Shown here one piece after another: positions 9,345 through 17,404 of a DNA stretch of 64,000 bases (positions within the stretch are counted from its first letter, which is position 1; each line of letters opens with the position of its first letter). The DNA lies in contig CALUFM010000001.1 in the NCBI GenBank assembly GCA_944319935.1, forward strand, positions 310,001 to 374,000. The letters run 5' to 3'. The translations under genes and the position numbers were made by a program. The notes beneath the pieces were generated by a model that worked only from the letters and a program-made list of their open reading frames with translations, made no database searches and was not told the DNA's origin. Origin of the DNA: an uncultured Prevotella sp. GTDB taxonomy: Bacteria; Bacteroidota; Bacteroidia; Bacteroidales; Bacteroidaceae.

Positions 9345-10196
9345 ATGAGCTATCGCATTCTTACCATTCTGCTTGTCGTAGCAGTCACATTGTGCTGCAT
9401 CCCATGCAAAAGCCAAACAAAAGGGGATGTTGCTGTAAACAACACTGCCATATCAACCGACCAAGAAATATATTCGCTCATACAACAAGCGAGAGAAGGC
9501 GACGCTGAGGCTTGCAAAAGCCTCGCCAAACGTTACAGCAAAGGCGAGGGAGTGAGACGAAGCTTCATCAACGCCTTTTTCATGTACGGCATATATGGAG
9601 AAAGGACAGGCGTTGGCATTGATTCCGTAGCAACTCTTTTCGATGACAACGACCCGTACAAGACGCTGGCTGAAATGCTGTCAGCACCCAAGACAAACGG
9701 TGAAAAAGAAATGCGCGAAAAAATAGAGCGATTAAAACAGACGCTGCCGGCAACAGCGGAATTGATTGAAGCATCAATAAAATTCGACGAAGTCAATGAT
9801 ACAACAGCGTTCCAAAACGCACTTAACAAGGCCGAAAACGAAGGTGGCGACGTATGCATATTCTTCAAACTGTATTTTTATGACACATACGGAAAGGCTG
9901 GAGACGCACTAAAATACATGAGATTGTACGCAGACAGATGGCCGGCATTCAACAAGGCCATTGCCGAATCATACATGGACGAATACGAAAAAGACGGAGA
10001 CATTGAAAACGTCAAGCGCGCAATGGAATGTTACAGAAAAATGGATGAACACGGGATGCTTAACGCCAGCGCGGCGTCACAAATGCTGAAAACCTACTTG
10101 GAATTCAAGGACAAAGGCCTGCCACAATGGAACAAGAAAGATTTGGAACGCATAAAGAAATTGGCTGACAGCAAGAAAACCGGCAAACACAACTGA
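9345..10196 (+). CDS. secreted Sel1-repeat-like protein
   Basis: A 283-aa protein with an N-terminal hydrophobic signal (SYRILTILLVVAVTLCCIP) and probable cleavage near CKSQ-TKG. Residues about 50-85 (GDAEACKSLAKRYSKGEGV...) match the Sel1-type tetratricopeptide pattern (G.aea...La..Y..G.gv), and the rest is charged and helical, consistent with further degenerate helical repeats. Such repeats mediate protein-protein contacts; no enzyme motif is visible. It follows the CLC gene by 32 bp and ends at the hairpin 10231-10273, so it may be the last gene of the tsaC-CLC transcript. A second Sel1-type gene, damaged, is at 16.3-16.7 kb. Confidence 0.6.
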   Translation: MSYRILTILLVVAVTLCCIPCKSQTKGDVAVNNTAISTDQEIYSLIQQAREGDAEACKSLAKRYSKGEGVRRSFINAFFMYGIYGERTGVGIDSVATLFDDNDPYKTLAEMLSAPKTNGEKEMREKIERLKQTLPATAELIEASIKFDEVNDTTAFQNALNKAENEGGDVCIFFKLYFYDTYGKAGDALKYMRLYADRWPAFNKAIAESYMDEYEKDGDIENVKRAMECYRKMDEHGMLNASAASQMLKTYLEFKDKGLPQWNKKDLERIKKLADSKKTGKHN

Positions 10197-10230
10197 CAAC
10201 TACGGAAAAGCAATATCGAGGACAAAAACA

Positions 10231-10273
10231 AATCCCCTGGCGGAAAACATTTAGGTGTTACCGTCAGGGGATT
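10231..10273. terminator. terminator hairpin, AATCCCCTG type
   Basis: AATCCCCTGGCGG pairs with CCGTCAGGGGATT (one G-T) between convergent genes. The same AATCCCCTG/CAGGGGATT stem recurs in the terminator at 46551-46583. Confidence 0.75.
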
Positions 10274-10292
10274 TGCGTTGCGTAAACGCACT

Positions 10293-10820
10293 TCAACGCA
10301 CCCATTTTACATAATCTGCCTTGCGTGGTTTGGCCTCCTGAGGCTGCCCCTCTACGGGATACCCCAGCACACAGTGGCCTATACCCTCATAATCTCCATC
10401 TATCCCCCACTCTTTCAGCAACGCCTTGCCCTCAGCCGAGGCAAAAACCTCTTTGGCACGGTGAATCCAACAACTACCAAGCCCTACGGCATGGGCAGCG
10501 TTCATCAAGTTGCCCATAACGAGCGAGCCGTCATACAAATATGTCGGACGGCTCTTGTCGGCCAACACGATAAGCACAACCGGCGCACCGTAAAACGGGT
10601 CTGCCGACGCGCCAAGCACCTCGGCGTTCATCTCTGACAGGCGGTCGCGTACAGCCTTGTTTGTAACAGCAACAATCACAGGCGACTGTGCGCCACGCCC
10701 TGTCGGGGCGTACATGCCTGCCTCTACAACCTGACTAATCAGTTCTTCTGACGGCATAGCGTCAGGACGGTAGCCACGCACACTGCGGCGTGTCTCCAAA
10801 CATCTCAAAACTTCGTTCAT
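10293..10820 (-). CDS. nitroreductase family protein
   Basis: FMN-dependent oxidoreductase of 175 aa, short for the family. ETRRSVRGYRPDAMP at residues 9-23 is the classical N-terminal FMN-binding signature, APTGRGAQSP (38-47) contacts FMN, and GLGSCWIHRAKE is the conserved central segment. Members reduce nitroaromatics, quinones or flavins with NAD(P)H; the true substrate is not visible. It is a single gene convergent with the Sel1-like gene and has a promoter at 10868-10899. Confidence 0.9.
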   Translation of the reverse strand: MNEVLRCLETRRSVRGYRPDAMPSEELISQVVEAGMYAPTGRGAQSPVIVAVTNKAVRDRLSEMNAEVLGASADPFYGAPVVLIVLADKSRPTYLYDGSLVMGNLMNAAHAVGLGSCWIHRAKEVFASAEGKALLKEWGIDGDYEGIGHCVLGYPVEGQPQEAKPRKADYVKWVR

Positions 10821-10867
10821 ATAATTGGCTTTTTAATACACGTTTACTCACAATCAAGCATATATGG

Positions 10868-10899
10868 CAAAGTTAGCATTATTCTTCCACACTTGCAAC
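10868..10899 (-). promoter_or_regulatory. promoter of the nitroreductase gene
   Basis: On the minus strand TAACTTTG (10868-10875) is preceded by GTTG (10896-10899) with a 20-bp gap; the -33 element is imperfect. Confidence 0.5.
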
Positions 10900-11045
10900 A
10901 AATAGAAACAATAATATGAATAATTCAAACCAAAATCATGCAACATGGCCAAACAATATACAAGCAAACATCTCACAGGCCGAATAAGCCAACCCATAAT
11001 CCACATGTTTACAATACAGGACGCAACTACCTGACAGACAATACA

Positions 11046-11090
11046 TTATAAAAGGCGGCAAACCGCGCTGCGGTTTGCCGCCTTTTATAA
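11046..11090. terminator. perfect 21-bp hairpin
   Basis: Arms 11046-11066 and 11070-11090 are perfectly complementary around a GCT loop, with A-rich and T-rich ends so that it can stop transcription on either strand. It lies 43 bp past the DUF1460 stop codon. Confidence 0.85.
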
Positions 11091-11132
11091 GACAATACGC
11101 CACCTTTCACAACTCAAAAAGCCACCTGCCGC

Positions 11133-11984
11133 TCATTCAAGCCTGACGACACGCAGTCCGGTCATCGTGCGCTGGCGTTGCAGGTAACGGTAAAGCGTCA
11201 TAGGTTCTTCCACCACCTTGTGCCTGAGACTTGACGCGTTGAGCAGGTGAAGACCGTCTTCATGCCATACGGCGAAGCCTATGTGCTGGATGTCAAGCCC
11301 CTTGAGCGTTGTCGTAAGGGCTATTATGTCGCCGTCTTTCACAACCTTGCGCATCAACGCCGAATTTCCTACTTTCAACTTCGGCACATATCTGTATGAC
11401 TTCTTGTTCAAGGCGCGCTCTGTTGCGGCTATCTCCTTGACATACTCAGGATGGCCTTTCAGCATCTTGTACTTGCCCGGATACGTTGACATGTAATACA
11501 CGTTTATATTCTGCACGGCTGAGAACGGAGGATTGGGTGACTGCACCTCGCGGCACACTCCTTTCCTCGTGTTGTCTTCTATCCAATCTGTGAAATAGTG
11601 CAGACGTTCGGTGTAATGCGGAACAGCACCGCCACGATAACGGATTTTGCGCAAATTGGCGCAAAAAGCCTCAAACGTGTAAGCCTTTTGCTTGACGCAT
11701 AAAGCCAACGCCGTCACGTTTTCGACGTATGTGGTACAGTCAAGCTGGCGCAGGTTGATTATTAACTGTTCGTCTTTGTTCACCTCCAACGTGTGCGCCA
11801 CGTATGGCACGCCCTTCAACTGGCGCGCAAAATAAATCACAATGTTTGTGCCTTCGGGCTGGCGACGTGCGCTGTTGAGCAAGCTCACAACCTTTATGCT
11901 GTCTGATTTTTCATATTGGATGTCGTAAGCAAATGCGCCAAACGAGCAGAAAAACAAAAGAAACGGGATAATTAAAATACGCAT
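11133..11984 (-). CDS. DUF1460 amidase-like secreted protein
   Basis: A 283-aa exported protein of the DUF1460 (N-acetylmuramoyl-L-alanine amidase-like, NlpC/P60 fold) family, expected to act on peptidoglycan or a muropeptide in the periplasm. Residues 1-19 form a signal peptide (RILIIPFLLFFCSFGAFA). The conserved LDCTTYVENV places the catalytic Cys at 83, and DIQHIGFAVWH gives the His at 234. Transcription probably ends at the hairpin 11046-11090. No partner gene is adjacent. The actual bond cleaved is not evident from sequence. Confidence 0.85.
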   Translation of the reverse strand: MRILIIPFLLFFCSFGAFAYDIQYEKSDSIKVVSLLNSARRQPEGTNIVIYFARQLKGVPYVAHTLEVNKDEQLIINLRQLDCTTYVENVTALALCVKQKAYTFEAFCANLRKIRYRGGAVPHYTERLHYFTDWIEDNTRKGVCREVQSPNPPFSAVQNINVYYMSTYPGKYKMLKGHPEYVKEIAATERALNKKSYRYVPKLKVGNSALMRKVVKDGDIIALTTTLKGLDIQHIGFAVWHEDGLHLLNASSLRHKVVEEPMTLYRYLQRQRTMTGLRVVRLE

Positions 11985-12144
11985 ATTGATAGTTGTTTAC
12001 GATTAATAAGAATAAAAGGATAACTGTTTCCGGGGTATTGAGGCATACGGCATTCCACATAACCAGACATCAAATTCCGTCAAATCACATATTCGCAACT
12101 TTGCAACCGCACAGCCGTATGACCGCCAAACACAAGGCCACACG

Positions 12145-13128
12145 CTAAAACTTGCCGAGAATGCGGTCCATGACCCAGTTTACAGGCGTGGCCGACACGC
12201 TCGTACACGAACATGCCCCGATGCCCTGCAGGTCTTCTATCACAGCCTTTATGAGCGGCAATTGCACGTATGGAGGATTTGGCACGGTAATGTTCTCAGT
12301 GCCGTCGCTCGTAACAAGCTCTATCGGAGTGTAATGGAACACAGAGAAACACAGCTTGCCTTTTGTTCCAATCACCTCTATTACGTCTTCTTCGGCCGAC
12401 TTGTGCCCGACAAAACACCACGAACCACTGCCGGGCAGACCGCTCTCAAAACGGAAGCAAGCACTGACACTGTCCTCGGCTGAATACAACCCTGCACGGT
12501 TGGCGCACATGCCTTCAGCCTCGGTTATCACCCCGAACAAGTCTTGCAGCAAGTCAAGCTGGTGCGGCGCAAGGTCGTAAAAGTAGCCCCCACCGGCAAT
12601 GTCGGGCTGCAAACGCCACGGAAGCGTCGCCGCCGATGAATAATCCAAGTCACGGGGCGGGCATGAAAAACGCACCTGCACATTCGCCACGTCGCCTATT
12701 TTGTTCTGGCGTATTATGTCTTTCACTTTCTTGAAATAAGGCAGATACCTCCTGTAATATGCCACGAAGCAAGGCACCCCCGTCTGTTCGCTGACGCGGT
12801 TGACACGCGCGCAGTCGTCATAATTCGATGCCAACGGCTTTTCCACATATACAGGTTTGCCGGCACGCATCGCCATTATGGCAAACGTGGCGTGGCTTGA
12901 CGGCGGCGTTGCGATGTAGACGGCGTTAACGTCAGGGTCGTCAATGAGTTCCTGCGCGTCAGTGTACCATTTCTTCACATTGTGACGCTCGGCGTATGAA
13001 CGCGCCTTGTCCCCATTCCGGCTCATGACAGCCACTATCTTTGAGCCCTCAACCTCGTTGAACGCCGGGCCAGACTTTTTCTCAGTCACTTCACCACATC
13101 CTATAAATCCCCACCTAAGAAGTTTCAT
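12145..13128 (-). CDS. Gfo/Idh/MocA family oxidoreductase
   Basis: NAD(P)-dependent sugar or inositol dehydrogenase-like protein, 327 aa. The N-terminal Rossmann motif GFIGCGEV (residues 7-14) is followed by VEKPLASN, the family's conserved EKP segment with the catalytic-region Lys near 96, and by the C-terminal alpha/beta domain with YYFDLAPHQLDLL-type sequence (GGGYFYDLAPHQLD) carrying the conserved His. It is a single gene, 117 bp from the divergent membrane protein. Substrate is not predictable. Confidence 0.9.
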   Translation of the reverse strand: MKLLRWGFIGCGEVTEKKSGPAFNEVEGSKIVAVMSRNGDKARSYAERHNVKKWYTDAQELIDDPDVNAVYIATPPSSHATFAIMAMRAGKPVYVEKPLASNYDDCARVNRVSEQTGVPCFVAYYRRYLPYFKKVKDIIRQNKIGDVANVQVRFSCPPRDLDYSSAATLPWRLQPDIAGGGYFYDLAPHQLDLLQDLFGVITEAEGMCANRAGLYSAEDSVSACFRFESGLPGSGSWCFVGHKSAEEDVIEVIGTKGKLCFSVFHYTPIELVTSDGTENITVPNPPYVQLPLIKAVIEDLQGIGACSCTSVSATPVNWVMDRILGKF

Positions 13129-13159
13129 ACGTGTTTAAGTTAAATGTTTTATACTTTGG

Positions 13160-13167
13160 CAAAGTTA
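13160..13167 (-). promoter_or_regulatory. -7 box of the Gfo/Idh/MocA gene
   Basis: TAACTTTG on the minus strand, about 32 nt before the start codon at 13128. The -33 element is weak. Confidence 0.45.
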
Positions 13168-13189
13168 GCAATTTTTATCCACACCAAGG

Positions 13190-13220
13190 TTTCATCTTAT
13201 CAGGAATATTGTTACCTTTG
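13190..13220 (+). promoter_or_regulatory. promoter of the membrane protein/EFR1 pair
   Basis: TTTC at 13190-13193 and TACCTTTG at 13213-13220 with a 19-bp gap. It lies upstream of the ATG at 13246 and downstream of the more distal possible start at 13144, and so decides the start. Confidence 0.6.
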
Positions 13221-13245
13221 TGCCATATTATCAAAAAACACGAAT

Positions 13246-14136
13246 ATGGCAAACCTGAAACAAGCCTCAATAAGCAAAAGCCGCAGCTACACGGCGTGCC
13301 TGTCTGAAGCCCACAAGATGCTGTTCGACAATATCAAGCTGATATTCAGCAAGACATGGATATATTCTGCGGTCTTGGCATTGCTCACCGCCGCATATAC
13401 GTCACTATGCATCCATGCCGGACTTTACGGAGACAGTGTGGCAGTTTATGTGTGGATTGGCGTGACATGCATCGCCACATTGTGCGCGGAAGTGGCCTAT
13501 CTGGCGAAAATAATATCGCTAATAAACGGCCGGTCGATGAAATGGAACGTGGTGAGATGCGCCAGAGTAATGTTCTGCTACCTGTGTTTCTGCGCATTTC
13601 TAACGCTCATATACACAGCCGCCACTTATCTTACAATCTTTGCGAAACAGCCTGTCATGCTGGCAGAACTGCAACCGATGTTCCTGATTTTCGGTGCTTC
13701 ACTTCTTGTCATAGCCTTGCTGTTGCTGCCATACGTTTACATTTTCATGAAGTATCTCATGGAACCAGAGTGCAAATTGAGGCGAATCATCTTCAAGTCA
13801 TACGGCACAGGCATGCGCTATTGGGGACTGACGTTCATCGCCATGTTGCTTGCCGTGCTTTGTACGGCTGTATGCGCAACCCTCGTATCCCTGCCCGCAC
13901 TTATTGTCATGGCGGCAAACGCATTCTCGGTTTTCGGCGTAAACTTCCTTGGCGACCCGACAGGATTGCCCTCTTACTTTGGAACAATACAATTTGTCGT
14001 CTTTGCCTTGTCTGCGTTTATCTGCTTGTATATCAACATCTTCACGATTTTCGTTTGTTATTTCCTTTATGGCAGCATCGAAACACGTGAAAGAGAAAAG
14101 AAAAAGTTCATGAACGAATTACAAACAAAAGCATGA
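13246..14136 (+). CDS. polytopic membrane protein of unknown function
   Basis: A 296-aa protein with about six transmembrane helices (around residues 37-60, 70-95, 107-130, 140-165, 198-225 and 250-280) and a charged C-terminus (ETREREKKKFMNELQTKA). I do not recognise a family motif. The frame is open from 13144, but the promoter at 13190-13220 puts transcription start downstream of that, leaving ATG 13246 (MANLKQASISK). Its stop overlaps the start of the EFR1 ferredoxin gene by ATGA, indicating translational coupling, so the pair may act together at the membrane. Confidence 0.65.
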   Translation: MANLKQASISKSRSYTACLSEAHKMLFDNIKLIFSKTWIYSAVLALLTAAYTSLCIHAGLYGDSVAVYVWIGVTCIATLCAEVAYLAKIISLINGRSMKWNVVRCARVMFCYLCFCAFLTLIYTAATYLTIFAKQPVMLAELQPMFLIFGASLLVIALLLLPYVYIFMKYLMEPECKLRRIIFKSYGTGMRYWGLTFIAMLLAVLCTAVCATLVSLPALIVMAANAFSVFGVNFLGDPTGLPSYFGTIQFVVFALSAFICLYINIFTIFVCYFLYGSIETREREKKKFMNELQTKA

Positions 14137-14912
14137 TTTTCTATTTCTCAGGGACAGGAAACACCCGATGGGCAGCGACCTCCATAGCCCGACACTTAGG
14201 CGAAACGCTTGTTGACATATCGAAAGACGACAGGCCTGAAGCAACGTACACGCTTGCCGATGGTGAACGTATAGGCTTTTGTTTCCCCGTACACGGTTGG
14301 CGACCTCCTATGATATATCGCAAATTCATCGAACGCCTGAACATCAACAACCCTACGAATCATTACTGCTATGCCTTATGCACGGCCGGCGATGACATCG
14401 GCGAAACAATGAAAATATTCAGAAACGACTTGGCAGCCCGTGGCATACGCCTTGACAGTTCTTTTTCGCTGATAATGCCAGAATCGTATGTCGGCCTGCC
14501 ATTCATGGATGTTGACACTCCAAAAAAAGAGAAGTCAAAGAAGTCAAAGGCCGCAGATGACCTCAAACGGTTCATCAGAATTATAAAGGAACGTCAAAAA
14601 GGCATAGAAGAATTGACCACTGGCCACTGGCCACGGATAAACAGCAGGTTGCTGGGTGGTGTTTTCACAAAATACCTTATAACAGACAAACCGTTTCATG
14701 TTACTTCCGACAAATGCATCAGATGTGGCAAATGCGCAAAAGCATGCCCAGTGAACAACATTGCGCTTGACGCCAACAACTCGCCACAATGGCGCAATGA
14801 CGGTTCATGCCTCGCCTGTTTCTCGTGCTATCACCACTGCCCCACGCACGCAATCGAATACGGACGTAGGACAAAAAACAAAGGGCAATACTATTATGAC
14901 ATGAAAAAATAA
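14133..14912 (+). CDS. EFR1-type ferredoxin (flavodoxin-like domain plus two 4Fe-4S clusters)
   Basis: Cytoplasmic electron-transfer protein of 259 aa. The N-terminus (MIFYFSGTGNTRW) is the phosphate-binding loop of a flavodoxin-like domain, spanning about residues 1-150. A C-terminal bacterial ferredoxin domain follows with CIRCGKCAKACP and CLACFSCYHHCP, enough Cys for two 4Fe-4S clusters. This two-domain arrangement fits the EFR1 family common in anaerobes. It overlaps the upstream membrane-protein gene by 4 bp. The donor and acceptor are not known. Confidence 0.88.
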   Translation: MIFYFSGTGNTRWAATSIARHLGETLVDISKDDRPEATYTLADGERIGFCFPVHGWRPPMIYRKFIERLNINNPTNHYCYALCTAGDDIGETMKIFRNDLAARGIRLDSSFSLIMPESYVGLPFMDVDTPKKEKSKKSKAADDLKRFIRIIKERQKGIEELTTGHWPRINSRLLGGVFTKYLITDKPFHVTSDKCIRCGKCAKACPVNNIALDANNSPQWRNDGSCLACFSCYHHCPTHAIEYGRRTKNKGQYYYDMKK

Positions 14913-14939
14913 GAGCTAAGATTTTTATTCTTAGCTCTT
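14911..14939. terminator. hairpin between EFR1 and yggS genes
   Basis: AAGAGCTAAG (14911-14920) pairs with CTTAGCTCTT (14930-14939), overlapping the EFR1 stop codon and lying between convergent genes. Confidence 0.7.
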
Positions 14940-14950
14940 GTTTCTTCATC

Positions 14951-15631
14951 TTAATAAACTCTTTCACCAAATATCGCCGTGCCTATACGCACCATCGTGC
15001 TGCGGCATAGTACGGCTATTTCATAATCTCCGCTCATTCCCCACGAACGTTCGCAAAAGCTGTCATCGCCGGCGAAATACTTTTCTTTCACCTCATCAAA
15101 AAACTTCGCACCCGTGTCAAACTCTTGTTTGATTTGCACCTCGTCGTCAACATTTGAAGCCATCATCATCAACCCGCAAATCTTCACATTCTCAAGGCTA
15201 CGCCACTCGCCGCCATCAAGCATCTCGCGGCAAGCGTCAAGAGTGAAACCATACTTGGTAGCTTCCTCAGCTATGTGAAGCTCGAGCAACACATTAACCA
15301 CCCTGTCATGCTTGGCAGCCTGCTTGTTGATTTCCTTCAACAGCTTCATCGAGTCTACGGCGTCAATCATTGAGATGTAAGGCGCAATGTATTTCACCTT
15401 GTTTGTCTGCAAATGACCTATGAAGTGCCACTCAATGTCTTTCGGCAACACCTCGTATTTCTTTGACAACTCTTGCTCGTGGCTCTCACCGAACACACGT
15501 TGCCCTGCGGAATATGCCGCCTCAATATATTCAGCAGGATGAAACTTGCTCACGGCGACAAGCTTCACGTCTTCGGGAAGAGTGGCTTTTACGGCGCGCA
15601 AATTCGCCGCCACGTCAACATTCAGCGTCAT
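14951..15631 (-). CDS. yggS: YggS family PLP-binding protein (PLPHP)
   Basis: Pyridoxal-phosphate homeostasis protein, 226 aa, single TIM-barrel domain like the N-terminal half of alanine racemase. VAVSKFHPAE (26-35) carries the PLP-binding Lys, and WHFIGHLQTNKVKY, CGLMMMAS and SWGMSGDYEIA are the family's conserved blocks. It has no known enzyme activity; it binds PLP and affects amino-acid pools. Its start overlaps the end of the DUF4494 gene by 4 bp (ATGA at 15628-15631), so the two are translationally coupled. Confidence 0.93.
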   Translation of the reverse strand: MTLNVDVAANLRAVKATLPEDVKLVAVSKFHPAEYIEAAYSAGQRVFGESHEQELSKKYEVLPKDIEWHFIGHLQTNKVKYIAPYISMIDAVDSMKLLKEINKQAAKHDRVVNVLLELHIAEEATKYGFTLDACREMLDGGEWRSLENVKICGLMMMASNVDDEVQIKQEFDTGAKFFDEVKEKYFAGDDSFCERSWGMSGDYEIAVLCRSTMVRIGTAIFGERVY

Positions 15632-16146
15632 TTCGCTTCCTCCCCGTTTCCGTCCTGTTCATATTCAGGCTTATCGTCAACCTCCTGCTTGCCGGCAGTT
15701 ATCTTCGTATGCTCGAACACATCCATGATTTGCGTCTCCGCTACAGAGGCTATGACATAATCAATCATCGTGCCGCCCATCACCTCGTCAATGCTCTTCA
15801 CGGCTTCAGGCAACGATGATGCGTGAACAAGGTAATTCACGTTCGAGCGTTTCTCTTTCTCTGTCTTGTCGTCAATGGTGATGAACTGCAACTTTGTCTT
15901 ATACCAACGGTCGGCTGAAGGCGAATCGCTGAAAAAAACCTCGCCATATGCGGCCTTCTTTATGTCGCGCACCTCAAACTCGCCGCTGATGTAAGCCGAC
16001 ATTTCCTCCATTATGCTCGCTTCAGCCTCTGTAAAGCTCAGCGCGTCAACGGTATATGTCTCGGTAACTTTCTTCTGGGTGCCGTCCTCCATTGTCTTCT
16101 CATATCGGATTTTGCACTCAAACCATGTTGTTGTCCTACTTCTCAT
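15628..16146 (-). CDS. DUF4494 domain-containing protein
   Basis: A 172-aa soluble protein (MRSRTTTWFECKIRYEKTME...) with the W-F-x-CKIRY start and the repeated alpha/beta pattern I associate with DUF4494, a Bacteroidetes-restricted family. Acidic tail (EQDGNGEEAK). Function unknown; its 4-bp overlap with yggS suggests a shared role or at least shared expression. Transcribed from the promoter at 16183-16214. Confidence 0.8.
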   Translation of the reverse strand: MRSRTTTWFECKIRYEKTMEDGTQKKVTETYTVDALSFTEAEASIMEEMSAYISGEFEVRDIKKAAYGEVFFSDSPSADRWYKTKLQFITIDDKTEKEKRSNVNYLVHASSLPEAVKSIDEVMGGTMIDYVIASVAETQIMDVFEHTKITAGKQEVDDKPEYEQDGNGEEAK

Positions 16147-16182
16147 ATCTTTCTTTTATTTTATATGCTTCAATTAAGTCCT

Positions 16183-16214
16183 GCAAAAGTAATCAAATAT
16201 GGCGACAAAGCAAA
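16183..16214 (-). promoter_or_regulatory. promoter of DUF4494-yggS
   Basis: Minus strand TTTG (16211-16214), 20-bp gap, TACTTTTG (16183-16190), about 37 nt before the DUF4494 start. Confidence 0.6.
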
Positions 16215-16268
16215 AAGTGAATGCAAAAAACAACAAAATACATGCACCGATACTGGATAGAAAGACAA

Positions 16269-16742
16269 TTATTTTCTATTCCGTACAGACTCCCTGATTA
16301 AGGCTCCCCTTGCTTCGTCCAATAGCTTTAATGCTTCATTATCACCCTGCCTTGCCGCCTTTTCATACCAATAAACCGCCTGTTGTTTGTCTTCTTCAAC
16401 ACCCCAGCCAAAACGATAACAATCACCTAAATACCGTTGAGCTTCAACATGCCCTCTACTTGCGGCTTGTTTAAAGCAAAACACGGCCTGTTTCTCGTCA
16501 TTATCCACAAAATATTTTAAGCCTAACGTAAAAAGTGCCTCAACATATCCTCGTTCAGCAACGTCTATTAGATAAGCATTTCGTCCCGTCTCTGCACGTC
16601 TTTTATTCATAGAATCATCATACTGAAGCATTCTTTCATTTTTCACCTTAATGCTACTTGAAATCGAACTTATCATCCAAGCAAGGCATAAAGCCACTCA
16701 CAATACAATGAAACCTATTATCAAAATATTCTTTGTCTTCAT
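16269..16742 (-). pseudogene. Sel1-repeat membrane-anchored protein with an in-frame stop
   Basis: Reading from ATG at 16742, the frame gives MKTKNILIIGFIVL, then TGA at 16700-16698, then VALCLAWMISSI, and stays open to 16269. Together the two pieces make one hydrophobic anchor, so the TGA splits a single membrane segment. The body has at least two Sel1 repeats (AERGYVEALFTLGLKYFVD... and RGHVEAQRYLGDCYRFGWGVEEDKQQAVYWYEKAARQGD). Translation from GTG 16697 would give 142 aa with half an anchor. Either the gene is recently inactivated by one base change, or the downstream GTG is used. Sel1 proteins mediate protein contacts; no specific role is visible. Confidence 0.6.
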
Positions 16743-16862
16743 ATACGACCTCCGTCAACTACCTTCGATTTAATTAATCTTATCCAAACATGTACACAAA
16801 TTACCACTACTATTTTATGTTGCCAAACTGCAAATTTCATTAGGCAGGTCACTTATCGGTCA

Positions 16863-16946
16863 AATTACCTTAGGTATTCCCCAGTGCAGGTATTTCTTTT
16901 GGTAATTTCAATTCCTGTAATTGCTCAGGAGTGCAGTGTTATTTTA
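16863..16946 (-). pseudogene. decayed duplicate fragment of the 70-aa gene
   Basis: Positions 16863-16906 match 17291-17334, inside the 70-aa gene, at 36 of 44 bases. The minus strand reads YQKKYLHWGIPKVI followed by a stop, against YQRKYLHWKVPKVI in the intact gene. A second frame also reads TPEQLQELKLPKEIPALGNT then stop, so the fragment could instead be the 3' end of a different lost gene. Either way it is a remnant, directly after the 82-aa gene. Confidence 0.45.
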
Positions 16947-17195
16947 CTATGCCCATATCCAAAACCAATAAATAGGTAAACTTATCAAGGTTAATATAAA
17001 ACATATCACTGAACATAAAGAATAATCATTTCCTGCTCCAAGTGATATTAAGCATACACCCCCCGCTACTATGGGTAAAAAATATAAAGCAACTGCCAGC
17101 AATACCATACCCAATATATAGGCAATCCCAAACCCAACATTAAAATTCTGGGAGTATCCCTTGAATTTTCCATCAGAACCCCAATATGTCCTCAT
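16947..17195 (-). CDS. small membrane protein, 82 aa
   Basis: Polar N-terminus (MRTYWGSDGKFKGYSQNFN) followed by two or three hydrophobic helices and a Trp-rich end (PIYWFWIWA). No family recognised. Its ATG overlaps the stop of the 70-aa gene (ATGA at 17192-17195), so it is the last intact member of a coupled series of small genes. The composition is more A/T-rich than the flanking housekeeping genes. Confidence 0.55.
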   Translation of the reverse strand: MRTYWGSDGKFKGYSQNFNVGFGIAYILGMVLLAVALYFLPIVAGGVCLISLGAGNDYSLCSVICFILTLISLPIYWFWIWA

Positions 17196-17404
17196 TTTCC
17201 AAATCTCCTTTTAATATATTCTTTCGGTTCATAATAAAATATTCTCCAAAGCATAAACCAAGGCATTAAAAGCCAAACACTTATAAAGTGAATTACCTTT
17301 GGTACTTTCCAATGCAGGTATTTCCGTTGATAATATACTTGGGCTATAGTAGGAAATAGGGCCGCTATATAAGCAAACCCTATTATTATCAATATCACTT
17401 TCAT
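17192..17404 (-). CDS. small membrane protein, 70 aa
   Basis: Two predicted transmembrane helices (ILIIIGFAYIAALFPTIAQ and HFISVWLLMPWFMLWRIF) joined by a basic loop (YYQRKYLHWKVPK), with a basic tail (EYIKRRFGK). No known family. It is linked by 4-bp ATGA overlaps on both sides, to the nuclease-like gene upstream and the 82-aa gene downstream. A damaged copy of its central part lies at 16863-16906, evidence of local duplication, as is usual for immunity-type genes, though no such role is shown here. Confidence 0.6.
   Translation of the reverse strand: MKVILIIIGFAYIAALFPTIAQVYYQRKYLHWKVPKVIHFISVWLLMPWFMLWRIFYYEPKEYIKRRFGK

Larger units (their letters stand above)
10821..11132. other. intergenic region with promoter and strong hairpin
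   Basis: Between the nitroreductase start and the DUF1460 stop. It holds the minus-strand nitroreductase promoter (10868-10899) and the perfect hairpin 11046-11090. The remaining A/T-rich part shows no coding frame. Confidence 0.6.

Noticed and set aside
13144..13245. Longer N-terminus for the membrane protein gene
   Set aside because: A Bacteroidetes promoter (13190-13220) lies inside the extension, so the ATG at 13246 is preferred.
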